Positions 9,529-17,538 of a stretch of 64,000 bases of DNA are shown piece after piece. The DNA lies in NCBI RefSeq assembly GCF_020103695.1, contig NZ_JAHXBF010000019.1, positions 62,001 through 126,000 of the forward strand. The letters are read 5' to 3'. Under the pieces are notes generated by a model, which was not told the DNA's origin, did no database searches, and saw only the letters and a list, made by a program, of their open reading frames with translations. Numbering within the stretch: position 1 is the first letter of the stretch; each line of letters opens with the position of its first letter. Origin of the DNA: Hyalangium versicolor. GTDB taxonomy: Bacteria > Myxococcota > Myxococcia > Myxococcales > Myxococcaceae. The position numbers and the translations under genes were made by a program.

Positions 9529-10077
9529 ATGTCCATCTACATCCTCACCCTGCCCCGTCCCTGGCCTTGGGCCGTGCTCGAGCGCGGATGCCGTGTGCTG
9601 TTCTTCACCTACACGGAAGCAGGGCGCCCTCATGCCCTGCGCCCACCCGTCGAGGCGCTGGGCCGGTACGTGGCGCTGCACGTGGGAAGTACCTGGGATG
9701 TGGAGGGAGCTGCCTTCATGGAGCGACGGCTCGGCCTCTACGTTCCGGCCGAGGACGGCCTCCCTGCGGGAAGCATCTTCGCGGTGGCACGGCTCGCCGA
9801 GGTCACCACCATCTGCAACGACTCGCGCGCCTTCAGGGGTGAGCCCTGGTGGCGAGGAACCATCGGCTGGTGGTTCGAGGCGGTCCTCCCTGTCGAACCC
9901 CTGGAATGCCCGGAGGCAACCCCTTTCTCACTGCTGGCCGAGGACTTCCGTCCCGAGCTGCGCGAGCGCTTCACCCTGGCACGAGATGGTGTCTGGCGAC
10001 CCGACAGGGTGCAGCGCGCTCCCCGGCCGGAGACTCCGCGGCAGCAAGGCTCCGGACAATTCGATCTGGGACTGTGA
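9529..10077 (+). CDS. ASCH-like domain protein
   Basis: A 182-aa soluble protein. The opening RPWPWAVLERG, followed by GRYVALHVG and LPAGSIFAVARLAEV, matches the fold order of the ASCH/PUA-like family (PWA...GKRVENR...G..ALHAGK...GAIVAVA). The usual basic NR/ENR motif is replaced by VLFFTYTEAG. ASCH domains are thought to bind RNA or modified nucleosides. GGGAGGCG at a proper distance supports the ATG. Codons 150-182 are low in conserved-looking content. No partner gene is evident: it sits between the cellulase terminator and a convergent two-component operon. Function is not assigned beyond the domain resemblance. Confidence 0.6.
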   Translation: MSIYILTLPRPWPWAVLERGCRVLFFTYTEAGRPHALRPPVEALGRYVALHVGSTWDVEGAAFMERRLGLYVPAEDGLPAGSIFAVARLAEVTTICNDSRAFRGEPWWRGTIGWWFEAVLPVEPLECPEATPFSLLAEDFRPELRERFTLARDGVWRPDRVQRAPRPETPRQQGSGQFDLGL

Positions 10078-10098
10078 CTGTACCGTCGCGCTCGCTCC

Positions 10099-10917
10099 TC
10101 AGATGGACTGGTTCAACAGGGCTTCGATGTGAGCCTTGCGCCCGGGGCTGAGACGCAACCGGGTCCCGTCCACCAGGACGACGACATGCCCTCGATCAAT
10201 CCCGGGTTCGAGGTGTCGAACCCGGTCGAGGTTCACCAGCGTGGAGCGATGGATGCGCACGAAGCGGCGCGGATCCAACCACTGCTCCACCTGCGCGAGC
10301 GTCTCACGAATCATCGGGCTCTTTGCCCCCACGTGCAGCACCACGTAGTTGCCCTCCGCCTCGCACCAGTCGATCTGCTCCACCGGCACGAGCTCCACCC
10401 GATCCGCCGTCTTCACCACGAGGCGCTCCAGGGGACCGGTGGCAGGTGGCGCCGCAGGCACGGGTGAGGAAGCCGCGTGCCCGGCCAGGAGCGCCGACAG
10501 ACGCTGAATGAGCTCCCGGGCTCGACCGTCATCGAGCGCCTGTCTTGCTCGCTCCAGCGCCTGGAGCAACCGCGCGCCGTGGAAGGGCTTGAGCACGTAG
10601 TCGAGTGCGTTCACCTCGAAGGCCTGCACCGCATACCGATCGTGCGCCGTCACGAAGATGACCGAAGGCATGCGCTCCGGCCCCACCTCTCGGATGACCG
10701 AGAATCCATCCAACCCCGGCATCTGCACATCGAGGAAGACAAGGTCCGGAGGCTCCGTGCGGATGACGGCGATGGCCTCCTGGCCGCTCGCGCACTCGCG
10801 GATCCACTCCACGTCCGGAGCCTTGCTCAGCACGCTGCACAGGTTGTCGCGCGCCAGTGGCTCGTCGTCCACCACGAGCACTCGCAGCCGGCGCGGTGGC
10901 GCACTCCCCTCACGCAC
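10099..10917 (-). CDS. LytTR-family response regulator
   Basis: Cytoplasmic transcription factor of the LytR/AlgR class. The receiver domain (about residues 11-125) has the acidic pair D17/D18, phospho-acceptor D63 in FLDVQMPG, the TAHD threonine and the KPF lysine. A Pro/Ala linker leads to a LytTR DNA-binding domain (about 165-270) with EQIDWCEAEGNYV and RFVRIHRSTLVNL. The GTG start overlaps the last 8 bp of the kinase gene, with GAGAGGTG as ribosome site, which indicates translational coupling. A longer frame runs upstream but only through the kinase coding region. The pair most likely senses an envelope signal; targets are not visible. Confidence 0.9.
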   Translation of the reverse strand: MREGSAPPRRLRVLVVDDEPLARDNLCSVLSKAPDVEWIRECASGQEAIAVIRTEPPDLVFLDVQMPGLDGFSVIREVGPERMPSVIFVTAHDRYAVQAFEVNALDYVLKPFHGARLLQALERARQALDDGRARELIQRLSALLAGHAASSPVPAAPPATGPLERLVVKTADRVELVPVEQIDWCEAEGNYVVLHVGAKSPMIRETLAQVEQWLDPRRFVRIHRSTLVNLDRVRHLEPGIDRGHVVVLVDGTRLRLSPGRKAHIEALLNQSI

Positions 10918-12016
10918 CGGACACCTCTCGCGCACCGCCGGAGGCCGGCTCGTAGGGCAGCACCACCCGCGCACAGACGCCTCCCCCCTCCACGTCCGAG
11001 AGGGTGAGGAAGGACGCCTCGCCATAGAGCTGCTGGAGACGCGCCCGGGTGTTTGCCAGCCCGATGCCCGTACCCGGCGTGCCTCCCTTGCCCAGCCCTG
11101 GACCCGTGTCGCGTACCTCGAGCTGGAGCTGGTGGCCCACGCGGGCGGCCCGGATGGAAACCCGCCCCAGCCCGATACCGTGGGCGGTTCCATGGCGGAT
11201 GGCGTTCTCCACCAGTGGCTGCAGTACCAACGCCGGCACCAACGCCCGAAGAGCCTCCTCCTCGAACTCCATCTCCACCTGGAGCCGCTCGCCGAAACGG
11301 AGCTGCTCGATGCCCAGGTAGCGCTTCACGAACTCCATCTCCTCCTCCAACGTCACCTCCAGCTCTTCCCGAGCCTCCAGGCTCGAGCGCAGCAACTGTC
11401 CCAGCTCCACCAGTGCGTGAGTCGCCTCATCTCCTCGCCCCGTGCGAACCAGTCCGGTGATGGCATTGAGGCCGTTGAAGAGAAAGTGGGGATCGAGCTG
11501 AGAGCGAAGCGTCTGGAGACGGGACTCCGCAAGCCGTACCGCAAGCCGAGCCTCGGCCAGTTCCCGCTCGCGAAGCCGCTGGGCAGAGGCGAGCAGGTGG
11601 TGAACGGTCAGCAGCGCCAGATACTCCAAGAAGCTGGCCGCACCTCGGTCCACCAGGAGGAGACGCAGACCTGCCTCCCAGCCCTCGAGCCCCTGCCAAC
11701 GCAGAAACAGCCCGGTAGGCAGCGCGGTGAGCAGCACGTGCCCCAGCGAGAGCAGCACCCCTGCTCCGAGAAGCCACGAGAGGTGGTAGTGCGTGCGCGA
11801 GCCCGAGAGGGGCGCTCGCCGGAAGAGCGCCAGCAGGAGCGGGGCAAGCAGTGCCCACACGCTATAAGGCACGAGGCGCAGGGAGAGCTTGAAGAGGAAG
11901 TCCCGGGGCTCGACCGCATAGTCTCGAAGCGCTGAGGGCACCGCGGCCAGAACACCGGCGCTGGTGCCAATCGCCCACACCTGCCATGGGGGAAGAACCT
12001 GCTGCGGGCCCTTGCT
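10910..12016 (-). CDS. LytS-type sensor histidine kinase
   Basis: Membrane histidine kinase of the His_kinase (PF06580)/LytS class. Four or five hydrophobic segments fill residues about 10-160. A helical region precedes the phospho-acceptor motif LRSQLDPHFLFNGLN. The ATP-binding part has LVENAIRHG (N box) and DTGPGLG...GTGIGLANTRARL (G boxes). It donates phosphate to the overlapping LytTR regulator. The proposed GTG at 12016 has GGAAGAG upstream; an alternative GTG at 12070 adds 18 residues but lacks a ribosome site. It is divergent from the next gene, so the promoter probably lies around 12020-12118. Confidence 0.9.
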   Translation of the reverse strand, partial: SKGPQQVLPPWQVWAIGTSAGVLAAVPSALRDYAVEPRDFLFKLSLRLVPYSVWALLAPLLLALFRRAPLSGSRTHYHLSWLLGAGVLLSLGHVLLTALPTGLFLRWQGLEGWEAGLRLLLVDRGAASFLEYLALLTVHHLLASAQRLRERELAEARLAVRLAESRLQTLRSQLDPHFLFNGLNAITGLVRTGRGDEATHALVELGQLLRSSLEAREELEVTLEEEMEFVKRYLGIEQLRFGERLQVEMEFEEEALRALVPALVLQPLVENAIRHGTAHGIGLGRVSIRAARVGHQLQLEVRDTGPGLGKGGTPGTGIGLANTRARLQQLYGEASFLTLSDVEGGGVCARVVLPYEPASGGAREVSGA

Positions 12017-12118
12017 CACGTCGTCACTCTTCCACAGCCTGGCGAAATCTCCGCTCCGAATCGAGGCCACTCTGGCGGAGACTGAAGGCCCCGTGAGATC
12101 AGCCCTGCCGAGAACGCC

Positions 12119-13258
12119 TTGAAGCCCAGCTCACCGCCAGGAGATGACGGGACGAACCCGCGCCACCCCCCGAAAGGAGATACGAACTCCGCCGCCGAGC
12201 GCCCTCTGAAGGAGGCTCGCCAGGAAGCGAGCGCTGGGACCCGGCCCGCCACGGCCTCCCTGTCCCTCCGTCACGCGCTCCTGGTCGCGGCCGGCCTGGC
12301 GCTTCCGGGGGTGCTGGCCATCGCACTCCGTTCCGAGCCACCCTCCCCCTCGCCGCCTGCATCCGTCAGCGCCCCGTCTTTGAAAGTTCCGCTCTCACCC
12401 ATCCGCGCAGAACAGGCGCGGAAGGAGCCGCAGGTGGAAGAGGCTTCCGCGACGGCCCGTCTGCGCGAGTATCGGCAGACCTCAGCGCAGGCGTTCGACA
12501 CACAGCAGTCCCGGCTCCGAGACGTCATCGACGACACCACACGGACTTCCACGGACCGAGAGACCGCCGCGCTCCAGCTCTTCGCCCAACACCTCACGGC
12601 CCAGAGCTGGTGGGGACTCTTGCGGGACGCCGAGCACATTCTCCAACTCCCACCCGCGCAACAGCTCTCTGCCACGGTGCGCGAGCAGGCGCTGCTTCAA
12701 CTCGCCACCACGCGCTGGAGGCTTCACCAACGGCAAGAGGCGCTCCAGCTCACCGAGCGTTTCCTTCGGGAGTTCCCCAGCAGCGTCTACTACACGTCCA
12801 TGGAAGTCCAAGCGAACCGTCTGCTGTTGGAGCTCCGCGAGATAGAGCAAGCCAGGAGCAGTGCCCCCAGCGAGCTCGCCGCGGCACAGGCGCGGATGGA
12901 GGAAGAGATGCGAAAGGGCCCACTCGTCCCCGCCGAAAGTCGCTACTGGGTGAGGAAACGCTGCGAGAGGCTGGTCGAGCACTTCTTGCTCGAGGAGAGC
13001 CTCCCCGTCTGCCATGCGATCATCGAATCCTGGCAGAAGGATCCGAACGTCGAGGTGCGCCAGGAGGTGGTCTTCGCCTGGCGAGCCAAGGTCACGGCCC
13101 TGGCGGAGCTGGGTCGCTTCGCGGAGGCTCGCGCCAATGTGGAGCAGTTTGATGCCTTCGTCTCCTCACATCCTGACCTCTCCGACACGCACGCCCAGGT
13201 CACGGCGCTCCGAAGCGGCCTGCCCCTGGATGAGCCGGAGAGCAGCGCCCCCAGGTGA
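12119..13258 (+). CDS. Single-pass membrane protein with helical TPR-like periplasmic region
   Basis: No family recognised. About 45 hydrophilic N-terminal residues precede one transmembrane segment (about 50-70, ALLVAAGLALPGVLAIAL), then a Pro/Ser linker and a long alpha-helical Glu/Arg/Gln-rich domain with TPR-like packing, for example QALLQLATTRWRLHQRQEAL and LGRFAEARANVEQF. The topology resembles myxobacterial proteins placed next to sigma factors or sensors. The start is a TTG with a weak ribosome site; no in-frame ATG lies between it and the membrane segment. It is divergent from the LytS kinase gene and could share its signal. Function unknown. Confidence 0.6.
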   Translation: MKPSSPPGDDGTNPRHPPKGDTNSAAERPLKEARQEASAGTRPATASLSLRHALLVAAGLALPGVLAIALRSEPPSPSPPASVSAPSLKVPLSPIRAEQARKEPQVEEASATARLREYRQTSAQAFDTQQSRLRDVIDDTTRTSTDRETAALQLFAQHLTAQSWWGLLRDAEHILQLPPAQQLSATVREQALLQLATTRWRLHQRQEALQLTERFLREFPSSVYYTSMEVQANRLLLELREIEQARSSAPSELAAAQARMEEEMRKGPLVPAESRYWVRKRCERLVEHFLLEESLPVCHAIIESWQKDPNVEVRQEVVFAWRAKVTALAELGRFAEARANVEQFDAFVSSHPDLSDTHAQVTALRSGLPLDEPESSAPR

Positions 13259-13332
13259 CTCTCTTCGTCCCTGACGGGAGCAGGTTCGTCCCTCGCCGCG
13301 GCAGGTTCGTCCCATCCCTCCACGCTGGATGG

Positions 13333-13373
13333 CTGTGAGCCGGTATTCACAGCGCGTGTGCACTTCGCACACG
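13333..13373 (+). promoter_or_regulatory. Two consecutive inverted repeats in the leader of the propeller lipoprotein gene
   Basis: CTGTGA-N8-TCACAG (13333-13352) is followed directly by CGTGTGC-acttc-GCACACG (13355-13373), a perfect 7-bp hairpin. The pair ends about 8 nt before the GGAGGAG ribosome site. The first resembles a CRP box but has an 8-nt instead of 6-nt spacer. They may be an operator, or mRNA structures that control initiation. Confidence 0.35.
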
Positions 13374-13389
13374 AACCCATGGAGGAGTT

Positions 13390-15225
13390 GTGAAGATCCT
13401 GAAGTCCTTGAGCGGTTTTTGTCTGGCGAGTTCGCTCATCCTGGCGTCCGCGCCTGGGTGCCAGGGAGAGGAGCTCCCAGCCGCGAACACGGAGATCGAG
13501 AACCGGAGCATCTCGCAGGCACTCACGTGCACCAGCCCCGTCAATCTGGTCCCGGTCATGACGAGTGCCACCACGCCCAGCGGCATCGTGAGCCGCTCGG
13601 GAGCCTACGACGCGACCTACGAGGCCTGGCAGGCCTTCGACAACAGCAACTCGATGTGGATCTCCACGGTGAGGCAGACGCCCGCGCAGATCGGCTACGA
13701 GTGGCTCGACGGGGCCAAGACCATCACCCGCTACGTCCTCAGCTTCGCCAATGGCCCCTCGCTCACCTCTCGAGCCCCCAAGAACTGGACGCTGGAGGCC
13801 TGGACTGGCAGTGCCTGGACGGCGATCGATACCCGCACGAACCAGACCGGTTGGGCGGGGTTCGAGCAACGCGAGTTCACGGTGACCTCGCCAGGCGCGT
13901 ACGGCAAGTACCGCCTGAACTTCACGGACGACAATGACGCGCGCACCGGTGTCGAGGTCATCTCCTTGTCTGGCGTCGAGCTCAAGGGTTGCACGGGCCA
14001 GCCCGACTGGACGAAGACCATCGGTGCCTCGGGAGCCTGGACGCAGGGAATGGCCCTCACTGGCGATTCGGCGGGACGCTCCTACATCGCTGGGATGACG
14101 ACGGGCGCCGTGAACGGCACTCCCATGGTCGGACCGATGGATGCGTACGTCCGCGCCTACGACTGGAACGGCTCCCTGCTCTGGGCCCACACGCTCGGGG
14201 CGCCGACTGGAGCCGCCGTGGCCTATGGAATCGCCATCAACCGGACCTTCGAGGAGATCTACGCGGTGGGCTACGGCGGTGGAGGAATCGACGGCAACAC
14301 GCCCGTGGGAGGCGCGGACGCCTGGGTGACGAACATCCGCTACACCGGCGTGAAGCACTGGACGCGGTTGCTCGGAGTCGCAGGCGGGAGCACGGAGGCC
14401 TATGGCGTCGCCGTGGATCCCTCGAGCAACTCCTTTGTCGTCGGCACGGTGACCAAGGGACTGGATGGCAACACGCTCACCGGATCCTCGGATCTCTTCG
14501 TGGCCAAGTATGACACCAACGGCATCAAGCTCTGGACCCGGCAACTGGGCGCCGCGGGTGGGTACACCGTGGGCAGGCGCGCGGCCACGGATGACGCGGG
14601 CAACGTCTATGTCACCGGGTGGACCACGGGCAATCTGGACGGTGTCGTCCGGAACGGTCCTCAGGATGTCTTCGTCACGAAGTACAGCGGGGCCGGCGTC
14701 AAGCAGTGGACGCGGCTGCTCGGCGCGGCGGGCACCAACAGCTGGGCGTATGGCGCGGCAGCCGATGCCGTGGGGAACTTCTACGTGACGGGCTACACCG
14801 GTGGTGATCTCGACGGCAACCCCACCGGGAGCCCCAATGGCTTCCTCACCAAGTATGACTCGGCGGGCACCAAGCAGTGGACCCGGCAGTTCGGCTCCGG
14901 TTCCACTGTCTGGGGAACGGCGGTGGTCATCAACTCGAATGGAGTCTTCGCGGGAGGACTCGCCTTCGGGGATGCAGCCAATCCCGCCAGCACGGGCTCT
15001 GCGTCGCATGCCTTCGTCGTGAGGTACGACACGGCGGGCAACGCCCTGGGAGTGGTGCAGCAGCCGACCGCCAGCCTCGGCGGGGTCGACAAGGATGTCT
15101 TCGCCTATGGCCTGTCGATCGACTCCAGTGGGAACTACTACATGGGCGGCACCGTCTACGGCAACTACGGTGGCAACCTGCTGCAAGGCAACCCTGACTC
15201 CTTCGTGCAGATGTTCTCCCACTAA
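13390..15225 (+). CDS. Outer-surface lipoprotein with F5/8-like domain and SBBP beta-propeller repeats
   Basis: A 611-aa exported protein. The signal peptide ends in the lipobox SAPGC at about residue 24. Residues about 50-200 resemble a discoidin/F5-8C carbohydrate-binding fold (AYDATYEAWQAFDNS...RYVLSFANG). Residues about 205-611 contain at least six SBBP-type propeller repeats, each with a core like GNVYVTGWTTGNLDG plus DVFVTKYSGAGVKQWTRLLG. The GTG start is supported by GGAGGAG. Such proteins are abundant in myxobacteria; their ligands are mostly unknown, but cell-surface or prey/polysaccharide contact is plausible. Transcribed alone, with a hairpin after the stop. Confidence 0.8.
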   Translation: MKILKSLSGFCLASSLILASAPGCQGEELPAANTEIENRSISQALTCTSPVNLVPVMTSATTPSGIVSRSGAYDATYEAWQAFDNSNSMWISTVRQTPAQIGYEWLDGAKTITRYVLSFANGPSLTSRAPKNWTLEAWTGSAWTAIDTRTNQTGWAGFEQREFTVTSPGAYGKYRLNFTDDNDARTGVEVISLSGVELKGCTGQPDWTKTIGASGAWTQGMALTGDSAGRSYIAGMTTGAVNGTPMVGPMDAYVRAYDWNGSLLWAHTLGAPTGAAVAYGIAINRTFEEIYAVGYGGGGIDGNTPVGGADAWVTNIRYTGVKHWTRLLGVAGGSTEAYGVAVDPSSNSFVVGTVTKGLDGNTLTGSSDLFVAKYDTNGIKLWTRQLGAAGGYTVGRRAATDDAGNVYVTGWTTGNLDGVVRNGPQDVFVTKYSGAGVKQWTRLLGAAGTNSWAYGAAADAVGNFYVTGYTGGDLDGNPTGSPNGFLTKYDSAGTKQWTRQFGSGSTVWGTAVVINSNGVFAGGLAFGDAANPASTGSASHAFVVRYDTAGNALGVVQQPTASLGGVDKDVFAYGLSIDSSGNYYMGGTVYGNYGGNLLQGNPDSFVQMFSH

Positions 15226-15230
15226 AGGCA

Positions 15231-15269
15231 CTCGGGGCTGGGGGGCGTTGATCGCCCCCTGGCTCCGAG
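15231..15269. terminator. Terminator hairpin between convergent genes
   Basis: GGGGGCG-ttgat-CGCCCCC forms the core, with outer CTCGG/CCGAG pairing. It lies between the stops of the propeller lipoprotein and the alpha/beta hydrolase, so it may act on both transcripts. Confidence 0.6.
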
Positions 15270-15305
15270 GAGGAGAACGCGGAGACGGGCGCGGGCAAGG
15301 AGTCG

Positions 15306-16217
15306 TTATGGGCGCCCCGCCCGTGCCTCTCCGGACCGCACGACCGAGGCGATGTGGTCGGCGATTCTCAACCACAAATCACGAGGGAGATCGTGCCCCA
15401 TTCCCTCGATGAGCACGAGCTCGGCACCGGGAATAGCGGCTGCCGTGGCTCGGCCGCCGCTGGGATCGCACATCGTGTCGGCGAGCCCATGCAGCACGAG
15501 CGCCGGTACGTCGAGCGTGCGCAGTAACCGGGTGCGGTCGCCGGACGCGACCGTCGCGACAGCCTGGGGCGCGATCGCGGCTTCGTCGTAGCCGCGGTCG
15601 TACGCGAGCCCGGCGCGCTCGGCCACATCGGCCACGTCGGCCGGGAATGCGGGAGAGCCGACGGTTCCGATGTTGCGCACAGCGCGTGCGACAACCTCCT
15701 CGCGCGTGCGGGCCGGAGGTCCTCCGAACACCGACTTCAGAGTCGCGGGATGGGTTTGCCCGACAGCCATGTCGCCGGTCGTGAACATCATGGACGTGAG
15801 CGATCGCACCCGCTTCGGGTGCTCGATCGCCAGGGTCTGCGCGATCGCGCCCCCCATCGAGGCCCCCACGACATGAGCGGCGTCCACCTGCAGCACGTCG
15901 AGCAGGCCGACCGCGTCAGCGGCCATATCGGAGAGAGTGTACGAGACCGACGACAGATCGCCCCCAAGCGCCGCGGGCAGGTTGGCAGGCGGGGCCTCAC
16001 GCAGGTGCGTGGAGTGTCCCGAGTCGCGGTTGTCGAAGCGCACGACATGCAGGTCACGTTGGACGAGCGCCTGGAGGAACCCGAGCGGCCAGTGCACAAG
16101 CTGGGCAGCGATGCCCATCACCAGCAAGACCGTCGGGTGTGCCGGATTGCCGAGCCGCTCGTAAGCAATGTCCAGGTGTGACGGACCGACGTGGTGAGCG
16201 ATGAGTTCGTTCAGCAT
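15306..16217 (-). CDS. Alpha/beta hydrolase
   Basis: A 303-aa esterase-like alpha/beta hydrolase. The fold signatures are MGIAAQLVHWP (oxyanion-hole region), RFDNRDSGHS, the nucleophile elbow GASMGG, the acid region ALVLHGLADTMCDP and the catalytic His in EGMGHDLP. Such proteins are often annotated as lactone/ester hydrolases of the DhaA/aclacinomycin-esterase type. Its ATG lies inside the last codons of the MerR gene (7-bp overlap) with GGAGAACG as ribosome site, so the two form an operon. Expression should follow the MerR promoter upstream, and its substrate may be the inducer or an inducer-related compound. CpG-rich codon use differs from neighbouring genes. Confidence 0.88.
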   Translation of the reverse strand: MLNELIAHHVGPSHLDIAYERLGNPAHPTVLLVMGIAAQLVHWPLGFLQALVQRDLHVVRFDNRDSGHSTHLREAPPANLPAALGGDLSSVSYTLSDMAADAVGLLDVLQVDAAHVVGASMGGAIAQTLAIEHPKRVRSLTSMMFTTGDMAVGQTHPATLKSVFGGPPARTREEVVARAVRNIGTVGSPAFPADVADVAERAGLAYDRGYDEAAIAPQAVATVASGDRTRLLRTLDVPALVLHGLADTMCDPSGGRATAAAIPGAELVLIEGMGHDLPRDLWLRIADHIASVVRSGEARAGRP

Positions 16218-16936
16218 GGTTCGTTCTCCGTCTCGTGAAGGCTGGCAAGGGCCTGGTGGAGGTACCGCATCAACTTGGGGTCCCACCCGGCGAGGTTCTG
16301 GGGTGGAGCCACCTGGCGCAGGCGCGCGAGCGCATCCAACGTCGCACGATCGCCGCCGGCGAAGTCGTGCATCCGCGCCAGCGCCTCGCGGGCCACGGCA
16401 CGGACACGCGGTGTCGAAGGTGCGTCTCCCGCATCCATGCAGGCACGAAGCTCGTGGCCGAGCGCTCGCCAGCGGGACTCAGCGTCGTCGGGTGGACGGC
16501 CGTTCGTGCTGCGCGCGTCAATGCGGCGAGAGACCAGGGACATCGCCTCGATCGTGGCGAGCAAGTCGTCGGTTTCGACGGCGCGATTCGCCTGTGCGCA
16601 CGCGCGCTCGAGGAGCAAGCGAAGCCGCCCGAGCCGCTGAAGCTCGGCGTCGACGCGGGCCAGGTGCTCACGCAGGACGTCGCCGAGTGCGGCGCTGTCG
16701 TTCTCGAGCGTGCGGCCGATCTCCGCGAGCGACAGGCCCAGGTCGCGCAGTGCGCGGATGCGGTAGAGGCGGCGCACGTCGTGCTCGTCGTAGAGCCGTT
16801 GGTGCCCCTCTGTCCGCGCCGCGGGCCCCAGCAGCCCGATGTGCTCGTAGTGGTGAAGGGTGCGCACCGTCAATCCGGTGGCAGCCGCCAGGTCGCCGAT
16901 CCGCCAGCGTCGTCGACTCGTCGTTCGTTCCTTCAT
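16211..16936 (-). CDS. MerR-family transcriptional regulator (TipAL/BmrR-like)
   Basis: An N-terminal winged-helix domain: RWRIGDLAAATGLTVRTLHH then YEHIGLLGPA, RLYDEHDVRRLYRIRALRDL and GLSLAEIGRTL. A coiled-coil follows at about residues 80-120, and then a 120-residue all-helical effector domain of unclear type. It has no cysteine cluster, so it is a drug- or metabolite-type rather than metal-type member. The ATG at 16936 is chosen because an upstream GTG (16954) lies inside the promoter. The regulator should activate its own operon, which includes the alpha/beta hydrolase. With the predicted promoter the message would be nearly leaderless. Confidence 0.88.
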   Translation of the reverse strand: MKERTTSRRRWRIGDLAAATGLTVRTLHHYEHIGLLGPAARTEGHQRLYDEHDVRRLYRIRALRDLGLSLAEIGRTLENDSAALGDVLREHLARVDAELQRLGRLRLLLERACAQANRAVETDDLLATIEAMSLVSRRIDARSTNGRPPDDAESRWRALGHELRACMDAGDAPSTPRVRAVAREALARMHDFAGGDRATLDALARLRQVAPPQNLAGWDPKLMRYLHQALASLHETENEPC

Positions 16937-16945
16937 GGCCGGCGT

Positions 16946-16976
16946 ACGGTACAACCTGACGTTGCGTCAGGTGCAA
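16946..16976 (-). promoter_or_regulatory. MerR-type promoter with 19-bp spacer
   Basis: On the minus strand, -35 TTGCAC and -10 TACCGT are separated by 19 bp. The spacer holds most of the perfect inverted repeat CCTGACG-caa-CGTCAGG (16955-16971). An overlong spacer with a dyad between the boxes is the hallmark of MerR-activated promoters. Transcription would begin around 16939-16940, only about 3 nt before the proposed ATG. Confidence 0.8.
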
Positions 16977-17048
16977 GGGCACCGGAAGGACTTGCGCAAC
17001 CCCTGAAGACCTCTAGAGAGTGAGCCAGCTTCCGTCCCGTACCAGGCC

Positions 17049-17507
17049 ATGCACATCCGCCCCATCACCTCCTCGGACTCCGCGTTCATCCTCGGGCTTA
17101 CCCACCGCTTTACTGACTTCCCGCTGCCGCTGGGCCGAACGAGGGAGGTCGTCGAGGCCGGCATCCGCCGAGACCTCGAGCGCCACGTGGAGGAGCGGCC
17201 GGCAAACTCCTTCTTCTTCATCCTGGAGGAAGACGATGGCACCCGAGCCGGCTTCATCCACCTGCTGGTGATGGAGGACTTCTTCAGCGGCGGTCGCAAT
17301 TGCCATATCTCGGATCTGGCGGTGGCGCAGGGGCATGAGGGGCGCGGCCACGCACGCCGGCTGCTCGCGTTCGCTGATGAGTTCGGGCGGGAGCAGCGCT
17401 GCGAACGGCTGACGCTGGCCGTCTTCCCGGGAAACGAGCGCGCCAGGAAGCTCTACGAGACAGCAGGGTGGGACTACGAACTGCTGCGAATGAGCAGGCC
17501 GCTCTGA
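17049..17507 (+). CDS. GNAT-family N-acetyltransferase
   Basis: A 152-aa acetyl-CoA-dependent acyltransferase. Motif A is ISDLAVAQGHEGRGHARRLL, with the Q/R-x-x-G-x-G/A acetyl-CoA loop, and motif B is NERARKLYETAGW. The N-terminal MHIRPITSSDSAFI is also typical of the superfamily. The acceptor (amine, amino acid or protein) cannot be read from sequence. It is the first plus-strand gene after the MerR operon, divergent from it across about 110 bp. Confidence 0.88.
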   Translation: MHIRPITSSDSAFILGLTHRFTDFPLPLGRTREVVEAGIRRDLERHVEERPANSFFFILEEDDGTRAGFIHLLVMEDFFSGGRNCHISDLAVAQGHEGRGHARRLLAFADEFGREQRCERLTLAVFPGNERARKLYETAGWDYELLRMSRPL

Positions 17508-17538
17508 TCTGGCATCGCGATGACGGGGACGCTGCGGC

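Noticed and set aside
13333..13352. CRP-binding site
   Set aside because: The half-sites TGTGA/TCACA are separated by 8 rather than 6 bases; kept only as a generic dyad.
12943..15375. An 810-codon open frame on the minus strand
   Set aside because: Antisense to the propeller lipoprotein gene; no recognisable domain.
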